Below are positions 1 through 5,415 of a stretch of DNA of 14,282 nt, piece by piece (the stretch's first letter is position 1; every line of letters begins with the position of its first letter). This DNA comes from an uncultured Clostridia bacterium (GTDB lineage Bacteria > Bacillota > Clostridia > Christensenellales > UBA1242). The stretch lies in contig CAKVEY010000022.1 of NCBI GenBank assembly GCA_934746185.1, forward strand, positions 1-14,282, in the 5' to 3' direction. The notes under the pieces are model-generated. The model did not search any database. It worked only from the letters and a program-made list of their open reading frames with translations, and was not told the origin of the DNA. The position numbers and the translations under genes are program-made.

Positions 1-26
1 ATAATTACTATTTTTATAGATTTTTA

Positions 27-125
27 GAAGCAAATAGGCAAAATTTTTATATCACTTCACTTAATTAATGTAAAAAGGTTTTACATTAAAAATTAAGTAT
101 TTTAAAAATTTTGCCGTACTGCTTC
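27..125. repeat. Large nested imperfect hairpin (inverted repeat 1)
   Basis: Outer arms are GAAGCA (27-32) with TGCTTC (120-125) and GGCAAAATTTTTA (37-49) with its exact complement (103-115). Inner arms are ACTTAATT (59-66) with AATTAAGT (91-98) and AATGTAAAA (67-75) with TTTTACATT (79-87), closing on a 3-nt loop. The whole can fold into one hairpin of about 100 nt. It lacks a terminal T-run, so it is unlikely to be a simple terminator. A single-strand origin, transfer-origin structure or structured leader are all possible. Confidence 0.7.
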
Positions 126-133
126 AAAATCAA

Positions 134-229
134 AATACATTATCACACACAAGCAACTAATAAAAATACGACCGATTAATAAAAAAAATAAAAACAAAAT
201 ATACAAAGTTGCTTGTTCAATAATGTATT
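134..229. repeat. Long two-part inverted repeat (inverted repeat 2)
   Basis: AATACATTAT (134-143) and ACAAGCAACT (149-158) are matched by AGTTGCTTGT (207-216) and ATAATGTATT (220-229). This gives two perfect 10-bp stems separated by a 5/3-nt internal loop, around a 48-nt A-rich centre. The arrangement is too regular to be chance. It may be a protein-binding or nicking structure of the element. Confidence 0.7.
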
Positions 230-246
230 CAAAATTTGACGAAGTC

Positions 247-286
247 AAAAAAAGCAAAATTTGGCTCGACAAATTTTGCTTTTTTT
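247..286. terminator. Perfect 16-bp palindrome, bidirectional terminator
   Basis: A run of seven A plus GCAAAATTT (247-262) pairs exactly with AAATTTTGC plus seven T (271-286) around the 8-nt loop GGCTCGAC. The flanking A-run and T-run make it a good intrinsic terminator in both directions. It would end transcription arriving from genes left of the window and insulate the rep operon. Confidence 0.75.
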
Positions 287-406
287 GTTGCGTGTTGCCA
301 ACATAAATATTTTTAAAATTTTCACTATTTTTATATAAATAATATCACTTTTTAACTCTTAAATAGAGTTTCACATTAAAAAATACCTATAAAGAAGGTT
401 CACATT

Positions 407-1207
407 ATGAATAAAATTTCTATTGATAAAAAATACTACTTCAATTTTATTGATATTTCAGCAGAAGAAGTTAAGAAAATTTTGTTATCACTCCTTGAAG
501 AGAACTTCGATAACTTAAACGATAGTTCAAAAATGTTAGCAAAGATTATATATAGCGATAATTTTAATATAAGTAGTCTTAGAAAAAAGGCTATAAATAG
601 TCGCTGGGAGAGTTATCCACAAAAAAGTTATCCACAATCTATACAAAACATACAAACGATACAAAATATACAACCTTCTCCCCCTACATCCCCCACTTCT
701 AGATTGATTATAAATAAAAATAATAAAATTAATCAAGAAGCCGGGACGCAGGACGAAAATTTAGCAACTAAACACCGAAATTGTTTTTCTTCTCACCTGG
801 AAGACTGTTTAAGAGTTCCAATAAGAAGTGATGAAGAGCGAAAACCTTTTGTTGATATGTTTACGGTGATAATGGACGAAATCAAATATCATAAAGCATA
901 TCAAGTTGCAATGTATGAAATAATCGACACTATTATTGAAATGTATGACAAAGTAAAAGCCGACAAACGATTCAGGTTTGGCAAAATTTATATTTACCAA
1001 GAAGATATAACCAAAATTGTATTAGGCTTAACTTATAGCGACTTAGAGCCGTTATTAAAGCAATTAGCATATAGGAATACGGACGAAAGCATTTACACAT
1101 TAACCAAAAGTAAACCAACAACAATTAAAAATCACCCTTACTATATACTAAGCAGTTTATTAAAAAATTTAAGCAAAGGAGAATTAAAAAATGGCGAAAA
1201 AGTTTGA
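407..1207 (+). CDS. Replication initiator protein (RepA / DUF6017-like C-terminus)
   Basis: Seen: 266 aa. An N-terminal helical part of about 65 residues is followed by a low-complexity linker (69-95) with SYPQ twice and I-Q repeats, then a C-terminal domain (about 145-260). The C-terminal part has the pattern of the DUF6017/RepA C-terminal domain of Firmicutes plasmid and ICE replication proteins: a hydrophobic helix, the RFGKIYIYQEDITKIV strand-helix, then IKNHPYYILSSLL, like the family's 'NIKxYLLxALYN'. Inferred: it opens an origin located inside its own gene (see 611-674) and recruits the host helicase. The ATG follows a GAAGG site. The TGA stop overlaps the next gene by 17 bp, so the two are translationally linked. 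The family call rests on motif resemblance; a phage DnaD/O-like replication protein is the alternative. Confidence 0.6.
   Translation: MNKISIDKKYYFNFIDISAEEVKKILLSLLEENFDNLNDSSKMLAKIIYSDNFNISSLRKKAINSRWESYPQKSYPQSIQNIQTIQNIQPSPPTSPTSRLIINKNNKINQEAGTQDENLATKHRNCFSSHLEDCLRVPIRSDEERKPFVDMFTVIMDEIKYHKAYQVAMYEIIDTIIEMYDKVKADKRFRFGKIYIYQEDITKIVLGLTYSDLEPLLKQLAYRNTDESIYTLTKSKPTTIKNHPYYILSSLLKNLSKGELKNGEKV
611..674 (+). other. Putative replication origin inside rep: 2 DnaA boxes and 4 iterons
   Basis: Two perfect copies of the DnaA box TTATCCACA lie at 613-621 and 628-636, 15 bp apart. They are followed directly by four 9-bp tandem repeats of the form NNATACAAA (639-647, 648-656, 657-665 and 666-674; the last ends in C). 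They encode SYPQKSYPQ and the I-Q repeats of the linker. DnaA boxes beside iterons within the initiator gene is the known layout of RepA_N plasmid and lambda-type phage origins. The tract is followed by a C-rich stretch and then AT-rich DNA (700-735) that could be the unwinding element. Confidence 0.7.
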
Positions 1208-1397
1208 CGGAGAAAAATTAAGGTCATTGCGAGTAGAATCTAATTTAAAACAAACCGAACTTGCCGAAATGATTGGAGTTCGACGAGAGCGAATATGTCG
1301 CTGGGAAAAAGGCGAAGAGCCAAATTACGATTCACTACAAAAACTGGCAAGAGCCTTAGAAGTTAGAACTGACGATTTATTTTACTTTACAAAATAA
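1191..1397 (+). CDS. XRE-family small HTH regulator
   Basis: 68 aa, essentially one Cro/C1-type helix-turn-helix. Residues 9-65 read as the five-helix fold, with the recognition region around KQTELAEMIGVRRERICRWEKGEE. It probably binds operator DNA in the element and controls rep, int or the accessory operon. The ATG at 1191 has AAAGGAG 9 nt upstream and lies inside the 3' end of rep. No dimerisation or cleavage domain is present, so it resembles a small Cro-like repressor or excision-control protein rather than a full CI repressor. Its operator cannot be named with confidence; the small inverted repeat at 354-370 before rep is one candidate. Confidence 0.85.
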   Translation: MAKKFDGEKLRSLRVESNLKQTELAEMIGVRRERICRWEKGEEPNYDSLQKLARALEVRTDDLFYFTK

Positions 1398-1415
1398 AGC
1401 CTAAAAGGAGCAATT

Positions 1416-1664
1416 ATGACGCGAAAATTATTATTAAATGAACGCAAAAGATATATTTTGTTACTTTTATTTTACAAAAACGACCCAGAAGATATTCAAT
1501 TTTTTATAAAATCAATTTCAAACATTAATGAAGAACTAAAATACAGAAATTTTAATAAAAATGAACAGTTTGAGTTCTTTTTAAAGAAAGTAATAGAATC
1601 ACCTACAAAAGAAAATCTAAATAGGCTTAGGGATAAGTTTATTGAAATCGAAAGAAAAAATTAA
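1416..1664 (+). CDS. Small hypothetical protein between regulator and integrase
   Basis: 82 aa, lysine-rich and predicted helical, with no motif I recognise. It has a good AAAGGAG site at the 5' side of the ATG and sits 18 bp after the XRE gene and 13 bp before the integrase start I prefer. Small charged proteins in this position next to an integrase are often excisionases (Xis). I see no winged-helix or MerR-type motif that would show this, so that role is only a positional guess. Confidence 0.65.
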   Translation: MTRKLLLNERKRYILLLLFYKNDPEDIQFFIKSISNINEELKYRNFNKNEQFEFFLKKVIESPTKENLNRLRDKFIEIERKN

Positions 1665-1677
1665 AAGGAGAGTAGTT

Positions 1678-2667
1678 ATGGGAAGCGAAGATTTGAGATT
1701 TTATGAAGCACTGGATAATTACATAAACCAAAAATCTAATGATTGGAAAGAATACACTCATCAAGGTATTAAAGGTAGAGCAAAAAGAATTAAAGACATC
1801 TTTGCCGATTTGAAATTAAAAGAAATAACAACGGAAGAATTACAAGATTATGTTGATGAATGGCAAAAACAATTTTCAACAAACACAATAAAATCCTATA
1901 TTGTACTCATAATGTCTGTGTTAAAAAAGAATGGGTTTAGGATTGGTAGTCCAAAGATAAAAAACTACACACCTAAAAAAATCTTTTATAGCAATGAAGA
2001 AATAGAGAAAATTAGTCAGTATTTTATGAAATCGAGCAAGATAAAACACAATCATTTAGCAATACCGATTGCAATGTATACTGGTCTTAGAATTGGCGAG
2101 ATATTAGCATTGCAATGGATGGATGTTGATTTGAACCGAAAGTTGATAAGTGTGTCAAAGAATGCTGAACACATTTATGGTAAAGGAAGCATTTTGCAAA
2201 CACCGAAAACAGAAAGTTCAATTAGAGAAGTTGCAATACCTAACCAACTTTACGATATTTTAATTAAATTTGCACCACAGAAAGACGAAGATTGGGATAA
2301 TTTTGTAACAAGCAATAGTAAAAAGCCACAAGGTAATAGAACTGCATCAAAGTGTGCAGAAAGATTGTTTGTAAAGATTTTTGTTGAATTTAAAGGATTT
2401 CACGCATTTAGGCATAGTTATGCAACAAAAATGTTGGAAAGCGGAGTTAATACAAAAGTAGTTAGTGATTTGTTAGGACATTCAAATATCTCAACAACAC
2501 TTAATATTTATAGCCATACAAGTAATGATTTAAAAAAAGAATGTGTCGATAAGGTGTTTGAAGATAAAAAATATGAAAGAGAAAAAGAGAAAAAGGAACT
2601 TTATCAGCAAATTTTAGAAATGCAAAAAACTATGAATGAGTTGTTGATTAAGGTTTCAAGTTTATAG
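1678..2667 (+). CDS. int: Tyrosine recombinase / site-specific integrase
   Basis: 329 aa from ATG 1678, which has AAAGGAG 8 nt upstream; the in-frame ATG at 1642 would add 12 residues inside the previous gene and lacks such a site. An N-terminal SAM-like core-binding domain (about 15-95) precedes the catalytic domain. The active-site set is complete: Arg138 (TGLRIGE), Lys177 (beta-hairpin), His242 and Arg245 (HAFRH), His268 (LGHS) and nucleophile Tyr278 (NIYSH). The C-terminus (about 290-329) is a charged helix likely to form a coiled coil. Lacking a clear N-terminal arm-binding domain, it is shorter than Tn916-type integrases (about 400 aa). It should integrate and excise the element at tRNA-Asn; the attR-like site lies 2.1 kb downstream. 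Confidence 0.95.
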   Translation: MGSEDLRFYEALDNYINQKSNDWKEYTHQGIKGRAKRIKDIFADLKLKEITTEELQDYVDEWQKQFSTNTIKSYIVLIMSVLKKNGFRIGSPKIKNYTPKKIFYSNEEIEKISQYFMKSSKIKHNHLAIPIAMYTGLRIGEILALQWMDVDLNRKLISVSKNAEHIYGKGSILQTPKTESSIREVAIPNQLYDILIKFAPQKDEDWDNFVTSNSKKPQGNRTASKCAERLFVKIFVEFKGFHAFRHSYATKMLESGVNTKVVSDLLGHSNISTTLNIYSHTSNDLKKECVDKVFEDKKYEREKEKKELYQQILEMQKTMNELLIKVSSL

Positions 2668-2675
2668 GAGTGATT

Positions 2676-3116
2676 ATGGAAGAAAAAGAAAGATATTATG
2701 TCAACAAAATTGGAATAGATTGTTTGTTCCCTGATGGGCTTTGGGAAATAAAAGACATAGAGTGTAATAAGTGGTTTTTGGTAATAGAAGGGAGACTTAG
2801 TGCTTATAAAATCACAAAAAAACTTAATCAGCAAGATAAACGCATTAAAGAGTTGGAACAAGAAAACCAACAGCTCAAAGAAAAATTAAAAGATATAAAA
2901 AATAATTATAGGAGACAAATAGATTCTCTTTTAATTGAAAGACTTAACCTTTTTAAACAACTCAAACAATCACAAAAACAACTTGCTATTATAAAGTTAA
3001 AACAAATAATATGCTTTATGGAAAATTCCAATAATAATCACTATCCCCTACCTTATGAAATTAAGAATTTTATAGAAAACCAAATTAAAGACTTAGAAGG
3101 TATAAAAAATGAATAA
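2676..3116 (+). CDS. Coiled-coil hypothetical protein of the element
   Basis: 146 aa from ATG 2676, with TAGGAG overlapping the integrase stop; an upstream in-frame GTG at 2670 falls within that ribosome site, so it is unlikely. After a globular start of about 45 residues with several aromatic positions, residues 50-110 form a long heptad-rich coiled coil (KELEQENQQLKEKL). Proteins with this layout are common in Firmicutes prophages and integrative elements, usually without known function. It overlaps the following gene by 8 bp, so the two are probably translated together. Confidence 0.7.
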   Translation: MEEKERYYVNKIGIDCLFPDGLWEIKDIECNKWFLVIEGRLSAYKITKKLNQQDKRIKELEQENQQLKEKLKDIKNNYRRQIDSLLIERLNLFKQLKQSQKQLAIIKLKQIICFMENSNNNHYPLPYEIKNFIENQIKDLEGIKNE

Positions 3117-3333
3117 ATCTAACTTATTAAAAAAAGTAAATGCACTAGCCGAATTTGGTGTTGGTGGAGAAAAAGAAAATGCTCAGAAAAAGTTAAAAGA
3201 ATTAAAGAAAAAATACACAATAACTGAAACTGAATTAAAAACCGGTATTAAAGAACCAGAAAGAACAATTCCAAAAGAATATGTTTTTAATTTAGCTGAT
3301 GAACTAGGCAATAAATTTAAAATTAAATTTTAA
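3109..3333 (+). CDS. DUF2786-like small protein
   Basis: 74 aa. The first 40 residues (LLKKVNALAEFGVGGEKENA followed by a lysine-rich helix ending in YTITETEL) match the DUF2786 pattern: a helix with 'LLALA', a short break with clustered Glu/Asn, then a helix ending before 'YGIT'. DUF2786 is known from phages and mobile elements, but I know no established activity. The remainder is short and basic. It starts within the previous gene and is followed 11 bp later by the DUF4417 gene. Confidence 0.6.
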   Translation: MNKSNLLKKVNALAEFGVGGEKENAQKKLKELKKKYTITETELKTGIKEPERTIPKEYVFNLADELGNKFKIKF

Positions 3334-3344
3334 GGAGATTAATT

Positions 3345-3992
3345 ATGCACAATGTAAGAGATAATTATAAATTTAATTTATTAAATAATGCTATTTTGGT
3401 TGGAGAATTTAATGTCCCAGAATTAGAAGCTTGCAATATTATTCCAAAAATACTTATCCCCTTTGATAAAGCTTTAAAAGAAAAAAATACACAAGATAAG
3501 TTTATTCATTTTTACATAAACGACTTCCAATTTGATAGAGTTTGGAACTTGCCTAACAACTACATTAAATTATTTAAACGATATGCAGGAGTAATTGCGC
3601 CAGACTTTTCAATGTTTGTTAATGTTCCTAAGGCTTTTAATATTTATCAACATTATAAAAAACAATGTTTAGCACATTATTGGCAATCATTGGGAATAAA
3701 TGTTATTCCCTCTTTCGGCTGTGTTGGGTTAAAAAGTTATAGTTGGTGTTTCGATGGGTTGCCTAACAACTCAACAATCGCAATATCAACGGTAGGCGTT
3801 GAAAAAGAAATCTTTTTGGAATCTATTAAAGAACTTAACAAACGATTAAACCCAACAACAATTTTAGTATATGGTAATAATTACCCAGAACTCGAAATCA
3901 ATTATGGCAAAAAGATAATTCGATATGAAAGCCGAACAGAACACTTGCATAAAATTAAAAAAAGGAGTAAAATGAGTAATGGGAACAAATAA
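3345..3992 (+). CDS. DUF4417 protein
   Basis: 215 aa, close to the usual family length. Recognisable DUF4417 landmarks are IPKILIPF (33-40), HFYINDFQFDR (55-65), GVIAPDFSMF (82-91), the segment HYWQSLGINVIPSFG (111-125) and CFDGLPNNSTIAISTVG (135-151). The family is found mostly in phages and integrative elements. Its conserved Asp/His residues and alternating strands and helices suggest an enzyme-like alpha/beta fold, but no reaction is established. The AAGGAG site is 7 nt before the ATG. The 3' end is lysine-rich and overlaps the next gene. Confidence 0.8.
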   Translation: MHNVRDNYKFNLLNNAILVGEFNVPELEACNIIPKILIPFDKALKEKNTQDKFIHFYINDFQFDRVWNLPNNYIKLFKRYAGVIAPDFSMFVNVPKAFNIYQHYKKQCLAHYWQSLGINVIPSFGCVGLKSYSWCFDGLPNNSTIAISTVGVEKEIFLESIKELNKRLNPTTILVYGNNYPELEINYGKKIIRYESRTEHLHKIKKRSKMSNGNK

Positions 3993-4359
3993 GAGCTATG
4001 ATTTCAAGCATAAAAAAATTATTAAATTTGAGTACTCAACCATCGGTCAAATAGATGGCATTAAAGTTATAAAGTTTAGTGGTCAGCGTGGAAATGGCGC
4101 ACCATTGCACAGTAATAAATCAAAAATATATATAATTTTTACTCCCGATAAAAAGCGAATAACTTATGTTGCTTTTTATGATGAAAATTATAAGTTTTAT
4201 AAGCGAATGGATTGGGAACATTCACATTATCAGTTCCCCAAAGGTACACCTCATATTCAATATCAAGACGACAATACCACCCGAGAACCAAATGCAGAAG
4301 AATTAGCATTGTTTAATAAAATAAAGGAGCAAAATTTTTATGAAGATTACAAATATTGA
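3979..4359 (+). CDS. Hypothetical protein with GNGAPLH and PKGTPH motifs
   Basis: 126 aa, basic N-terminus, then a beta-rich centre (strands around IDGIKVIKFSGQ, KIYIIFTPDKK and ITYVAFYDEN), followed by DWEHSHYQFPKGTPHIQ. The clustered His, Asp and Glu around GNGAPLH and HSHYQFPKGTPH suggest a small metal-dependent or nuclease-like fold, loosely like some polymorphic-toxin tail domains; I cannot assign it. The AAAGGAG site is 11 nt before this ATG. The nearer ATG at 3972 belongs to the frame of the previous gene. It overlaps that gene by 14 bp and the next by 20 bp. Confidence 0.6.
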   Translation: MGTNKSYDFKHKKIIKFEYSTIGQIDGIKVIKFSGQRGNGAPLHSNKSKIYIIFTPDKKRITYVAFYDENYKFYKRMDWEHSHYQFPKGTPHIQYQDDNTTREPNAEELALFNKIKEQNFYEDYKY

Positions 4360-4642
4360 TTTAGATAAACCATTTAAAAACCCTTTGAATTTTGCCTATA
4401 ATTTCGCCGAATTTTTTGACGAGTTTAAAGGTTTGGGTTATAGTTGCTATTTTTTTAATGATTTAAACGAAGAAATCTATACTGAGCCCTACGATAAAAA
4501 ATTTGGAATTTATAGAACAGCGATATCACCTGATGTTTTAGAAATGTGCGACACTATTGATGAAGTTTTATTAACCAAATTTACTGATGGTATGACAATT
4601 TTTGAATACTTAACTGGCGACAAGCCTATTGTGGAAGACTAA
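4340..4642 (+). CDS. Small acidic hypothetical protein, last gene of the element
   Basis: 100 aa, acidic and rich in aromatic residues (YNFAEFFDEFKGLGYSCYFF). I recognise no family. The AAAGGAG site (4323-4329) lies inside the preceding gene, 10 nt before the ATG, so expression is coupled. It is the last gene before the hairpin at 4650-4667 and attR. Pairing of a small basic gene with a small acidic gene at an element's end can reflect a toxin-antitoxin or anti-defence pair, but nothing in the sequences proves it. Confidence 0.6.
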   Translation: MKITNIDLDKPFKNPLNFAYNFAEFFDEFKGLGYSCYFFNDLNEEIYTEPYDKKFGIYRTAISPDVLEMCDTIDEVLLTKFTDGMTIFEYLTGDKPIVED

Positions 4643-4649
4643 CAAAAAA

Positions 4650-4667
4650 CGCACTTAAAATAGTGCG
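4650..4667 (+). terminator. Hairpin after the element's accessory operon
   Basis: CGCACT (4650-4655) pairs with AGTGCG (4662-4667) around TAAAAT, 8 bp after the last element gene. The following T-run (GTTTTT at about 4676-4681) begins 8 nt late, so this is a weak intrinsic terminator. It could instead be a recombination accessory site near attR. Confidence 0.5.
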
Positions 4668-4715
4668 CGAGTTAAGTTTTTAATGATTTAAAAAGCAAAA
4701 CTTTATTAATTTATT

Positions 4716-4738
4716 AATGGGGTACTAAATGGGGTACT
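4716..4738 (+). repeat. Tandem 12-bp-period repeats, likely integrase arm sites
   Basis: AATGGGGTACT occurs at 4716-4726 and again at 4728-4738. The pair lies inside the element about 50 bp from the tRNA-derived core. Short tandem direct repeats at this distance are the usual arm-type sites bound by tyrosine recombinases, for example the DR-2 repeats of Tn916. The role here is inferred from position. Confidence 0.5.
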
Positions 4739-4785
4739 ATACTCGCAATCCCTTTATTTATAAGGGGTTTAAGCGTGCACATAAA

Positions 4786-4832
4786 GGCTGTTAACCGATA
4801 GGTCGTAGGTTCGAATCCTACCTGGGGAGCCA
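4786..4832 (+). repeat. 3' fragment of tRNA-Asn(GUU): attR of the element
   Basis: The segment holds the anticodon loop CTGTTAA (anticodon GTT), the 3' anticodon stem CCGAT, the T-arm GTAGG-TTCGAAT-CCTAC (4805-4821), the 3' acceptor strand CTGGGGA, discriminator G and encoded CCA (4830-4832). The 5' acceptor strand and D-arm are absent and the left side of the anticodon stem no longer matches (AAAGG instead of a CGG-ending stem), so this is not a working tRNA. Such a copy is what integration at the anticodon loop leaves at the distal end; the intact gene should lie at the other end, outside the window. Confidence 0.85.
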
Positions 4833-4842
4833 AAATGACAGA

Positions 4843-4890
4843 CGCTCACAGTAATGGATATAGTTCTATGCTTGTGGGCGATTATTTTTT
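4843..4890 (+). terminator. Hairpin downstream of the tRNA-Asn copy
   Basis: CGCTCACAG (4843-4851) pairs with CTTGTGGGCG (4871-4880), with one G-U pair and a one-base bulge, followed by ATTATTTTTT. It starts 10 nt after the CCA and is most simply the original terminator of the chromosomal tRNA-Asn gene. That places the host side of the junction to the right of 4832. Confidence 0.65.
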
Positions 4891-4928
4891 AATAAATCGG
4901 CTAAAAACTTATTTAAAGGAGAATTTAT

Positions 4929-5162
4929 ATGTTGATGACTAGACCGAAATTTATGGAAAACAAAGATTGGTTTTATATTGATAAAACTGAAAAAGAATAT
5001 AAATTGTATGAAAATGCTTGCTATAAATTAACCGATAAAGCACCAAAGGAAGCCGTAGAAAGTTATTTAACATATAATGAAGCAATTTTTAAATATAGTT
5101 TAGGTTATGTCCCAGAATTTGTTTATGAAGAATATCATAAGCATATAGCAAAATTTAATTAA
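4929..5162 (+). CDS. Small hypothetical protein beside the att site
   Basis: 77 aa, rich in Tyr, Lys and Glu, with no family I recognise. A clear AAAGGAG precedes the ATG by about 7 nt; a second in-frame ATG follows two codons later. It stands alone between the tRNA terminator and the hairpin at 5240-5269. Its style (short, charged, strong ribosome site) is like the element genes, so it may be a remnant of an earlier insertion at the same tRNA rather than a native host gene. Confidence 0.55.
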   Translation: MLMTRPKFMENKDWFYIDKTEKEYKLYENACYKLTDKAPKEAVESYLTYNEAIFKYSLGYVPEFVYEEYHKHIAKFN

Positions 5163-5169
5163 AAATAAT

Positions 5170-5191
5170 ATTTTACCCAAAATTTTACCCA
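5170..5191. repeat. Second pair of 12-bp-period repeats
   Basis: ATTTTACCCA occurs at 5170-5179 and 5182-5191. On the minus strand this reads TGGGTAAAAT twice, with the same 12-bp period as the pair at 4716-4738 (TGGGGTACTA). It may be an arm site left by a different element. Confidence 0.4.
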
Positions 5192-5239
5192 TTAAATTAT
5201 AACTCAAAAAAACACTGGAAGTTTACTTTTGATTAAACA

Positions 5240-5269
5240 AAAAATAAGAGATTTATATCTCTTATTTTT
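5240..5269 (+). terminator. Strong intrinsic terminator
   Basis: A 13-bp perfect stem: AAAAATAAGAGAT (5240-5252) and ATCTCTTATTTTT (5257-5269), with a 4-nt loop. It is flanked by A and T runs and can work in both directions. It ends the unit of the gene at 4929 and shields it from the minus-strand collagen gene. Confidence 0.8.
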
Positions 5270-5372
5270 GTGCTTTTCTCTAATAAATATTAAATAATTA
5301 TACGTTTATTCATATTAGTAAAGGCTGTTTGATAAATATTTAATAAAAAAGAAAAGTGAATATTAAAAATAT

Positions 5373-5398
5373 AAAAAAATCGCATAATTTTGCGATTT
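5373..5398 (-). terminator. Terminator of the collagen-like gene
   Basis: AAATCGCA (5377-5384) pairs with TGCGATTT (5391-5398). On the minus strand it follows the collagen gene stop by 17 bp and runs into seven or more T. Confidence 0.75.
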
Positions 5399-5415
5399 AT
5401 TATAGTTTTTTGTTA

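Larger units (their letters stand above)
1..406. other. Non-coding replication/transfer-type region upstream of rep
   Basis: I see no credible gene here. The stretch is dense in secondary structure: a nested hairpin (27-125), a long broken inverted repeat (134-229), a perfect 16-bp palindrome with an 8-nt loop (247-286), and a small hairpin (354-359 with 365-370) just before the rep gene. The word TTCACATTA occurs twice, near 370 and 399, the second running into the rep start codon. Stacked hairpins next to a replication gene are common at plasmid or element origins and transfer origins. Which of these roles applies cannot be told from sequence alone. Confidence 0.5.

Noticed and set aside
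600..676. A CRISPR array or phage repeat
   Set aside because: Units are only 9 and 15 bp, without spacers, and lie inside a coding frame; DnaA boxes plus iterons fit better.
536..1000. Two minus-strand frames inside rep
   Set aside because: They are short antisense frames without recognisable motifs, opposite a coherent, well-initiated plus-strand gene.
1642..1677. Integrase start at ATG 1642
   Set aside because: It would overlap the preceding gene and lacks a ribosome site, while ATG 1678 has AAAGGAG at proper distance and gives the usual N-terminus.
2604..2870. Minus-strand 88-codon frame across the int / coiled-coil junction
   Set aside because: Phe- and Ile-rich antisense of lysine-rich coding DNA, with no domain; the plus-strand genes explain the region.
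1205..4359. Recoding of TGA as Trp (Mycoplasma-type code), suggested by the high AT content
   Set aside because: TGA ends the rep gene and the 126-aa gene at sensible overlapping positions, and Trp is written TGG in the genes examined.
4741..4832. A complete tRNA-Asn gene
   Set aside because: The 5' acceptor strand, D-arm and the left half of the anticodon stem are missing upstream of 4786; only the 3' part is present.
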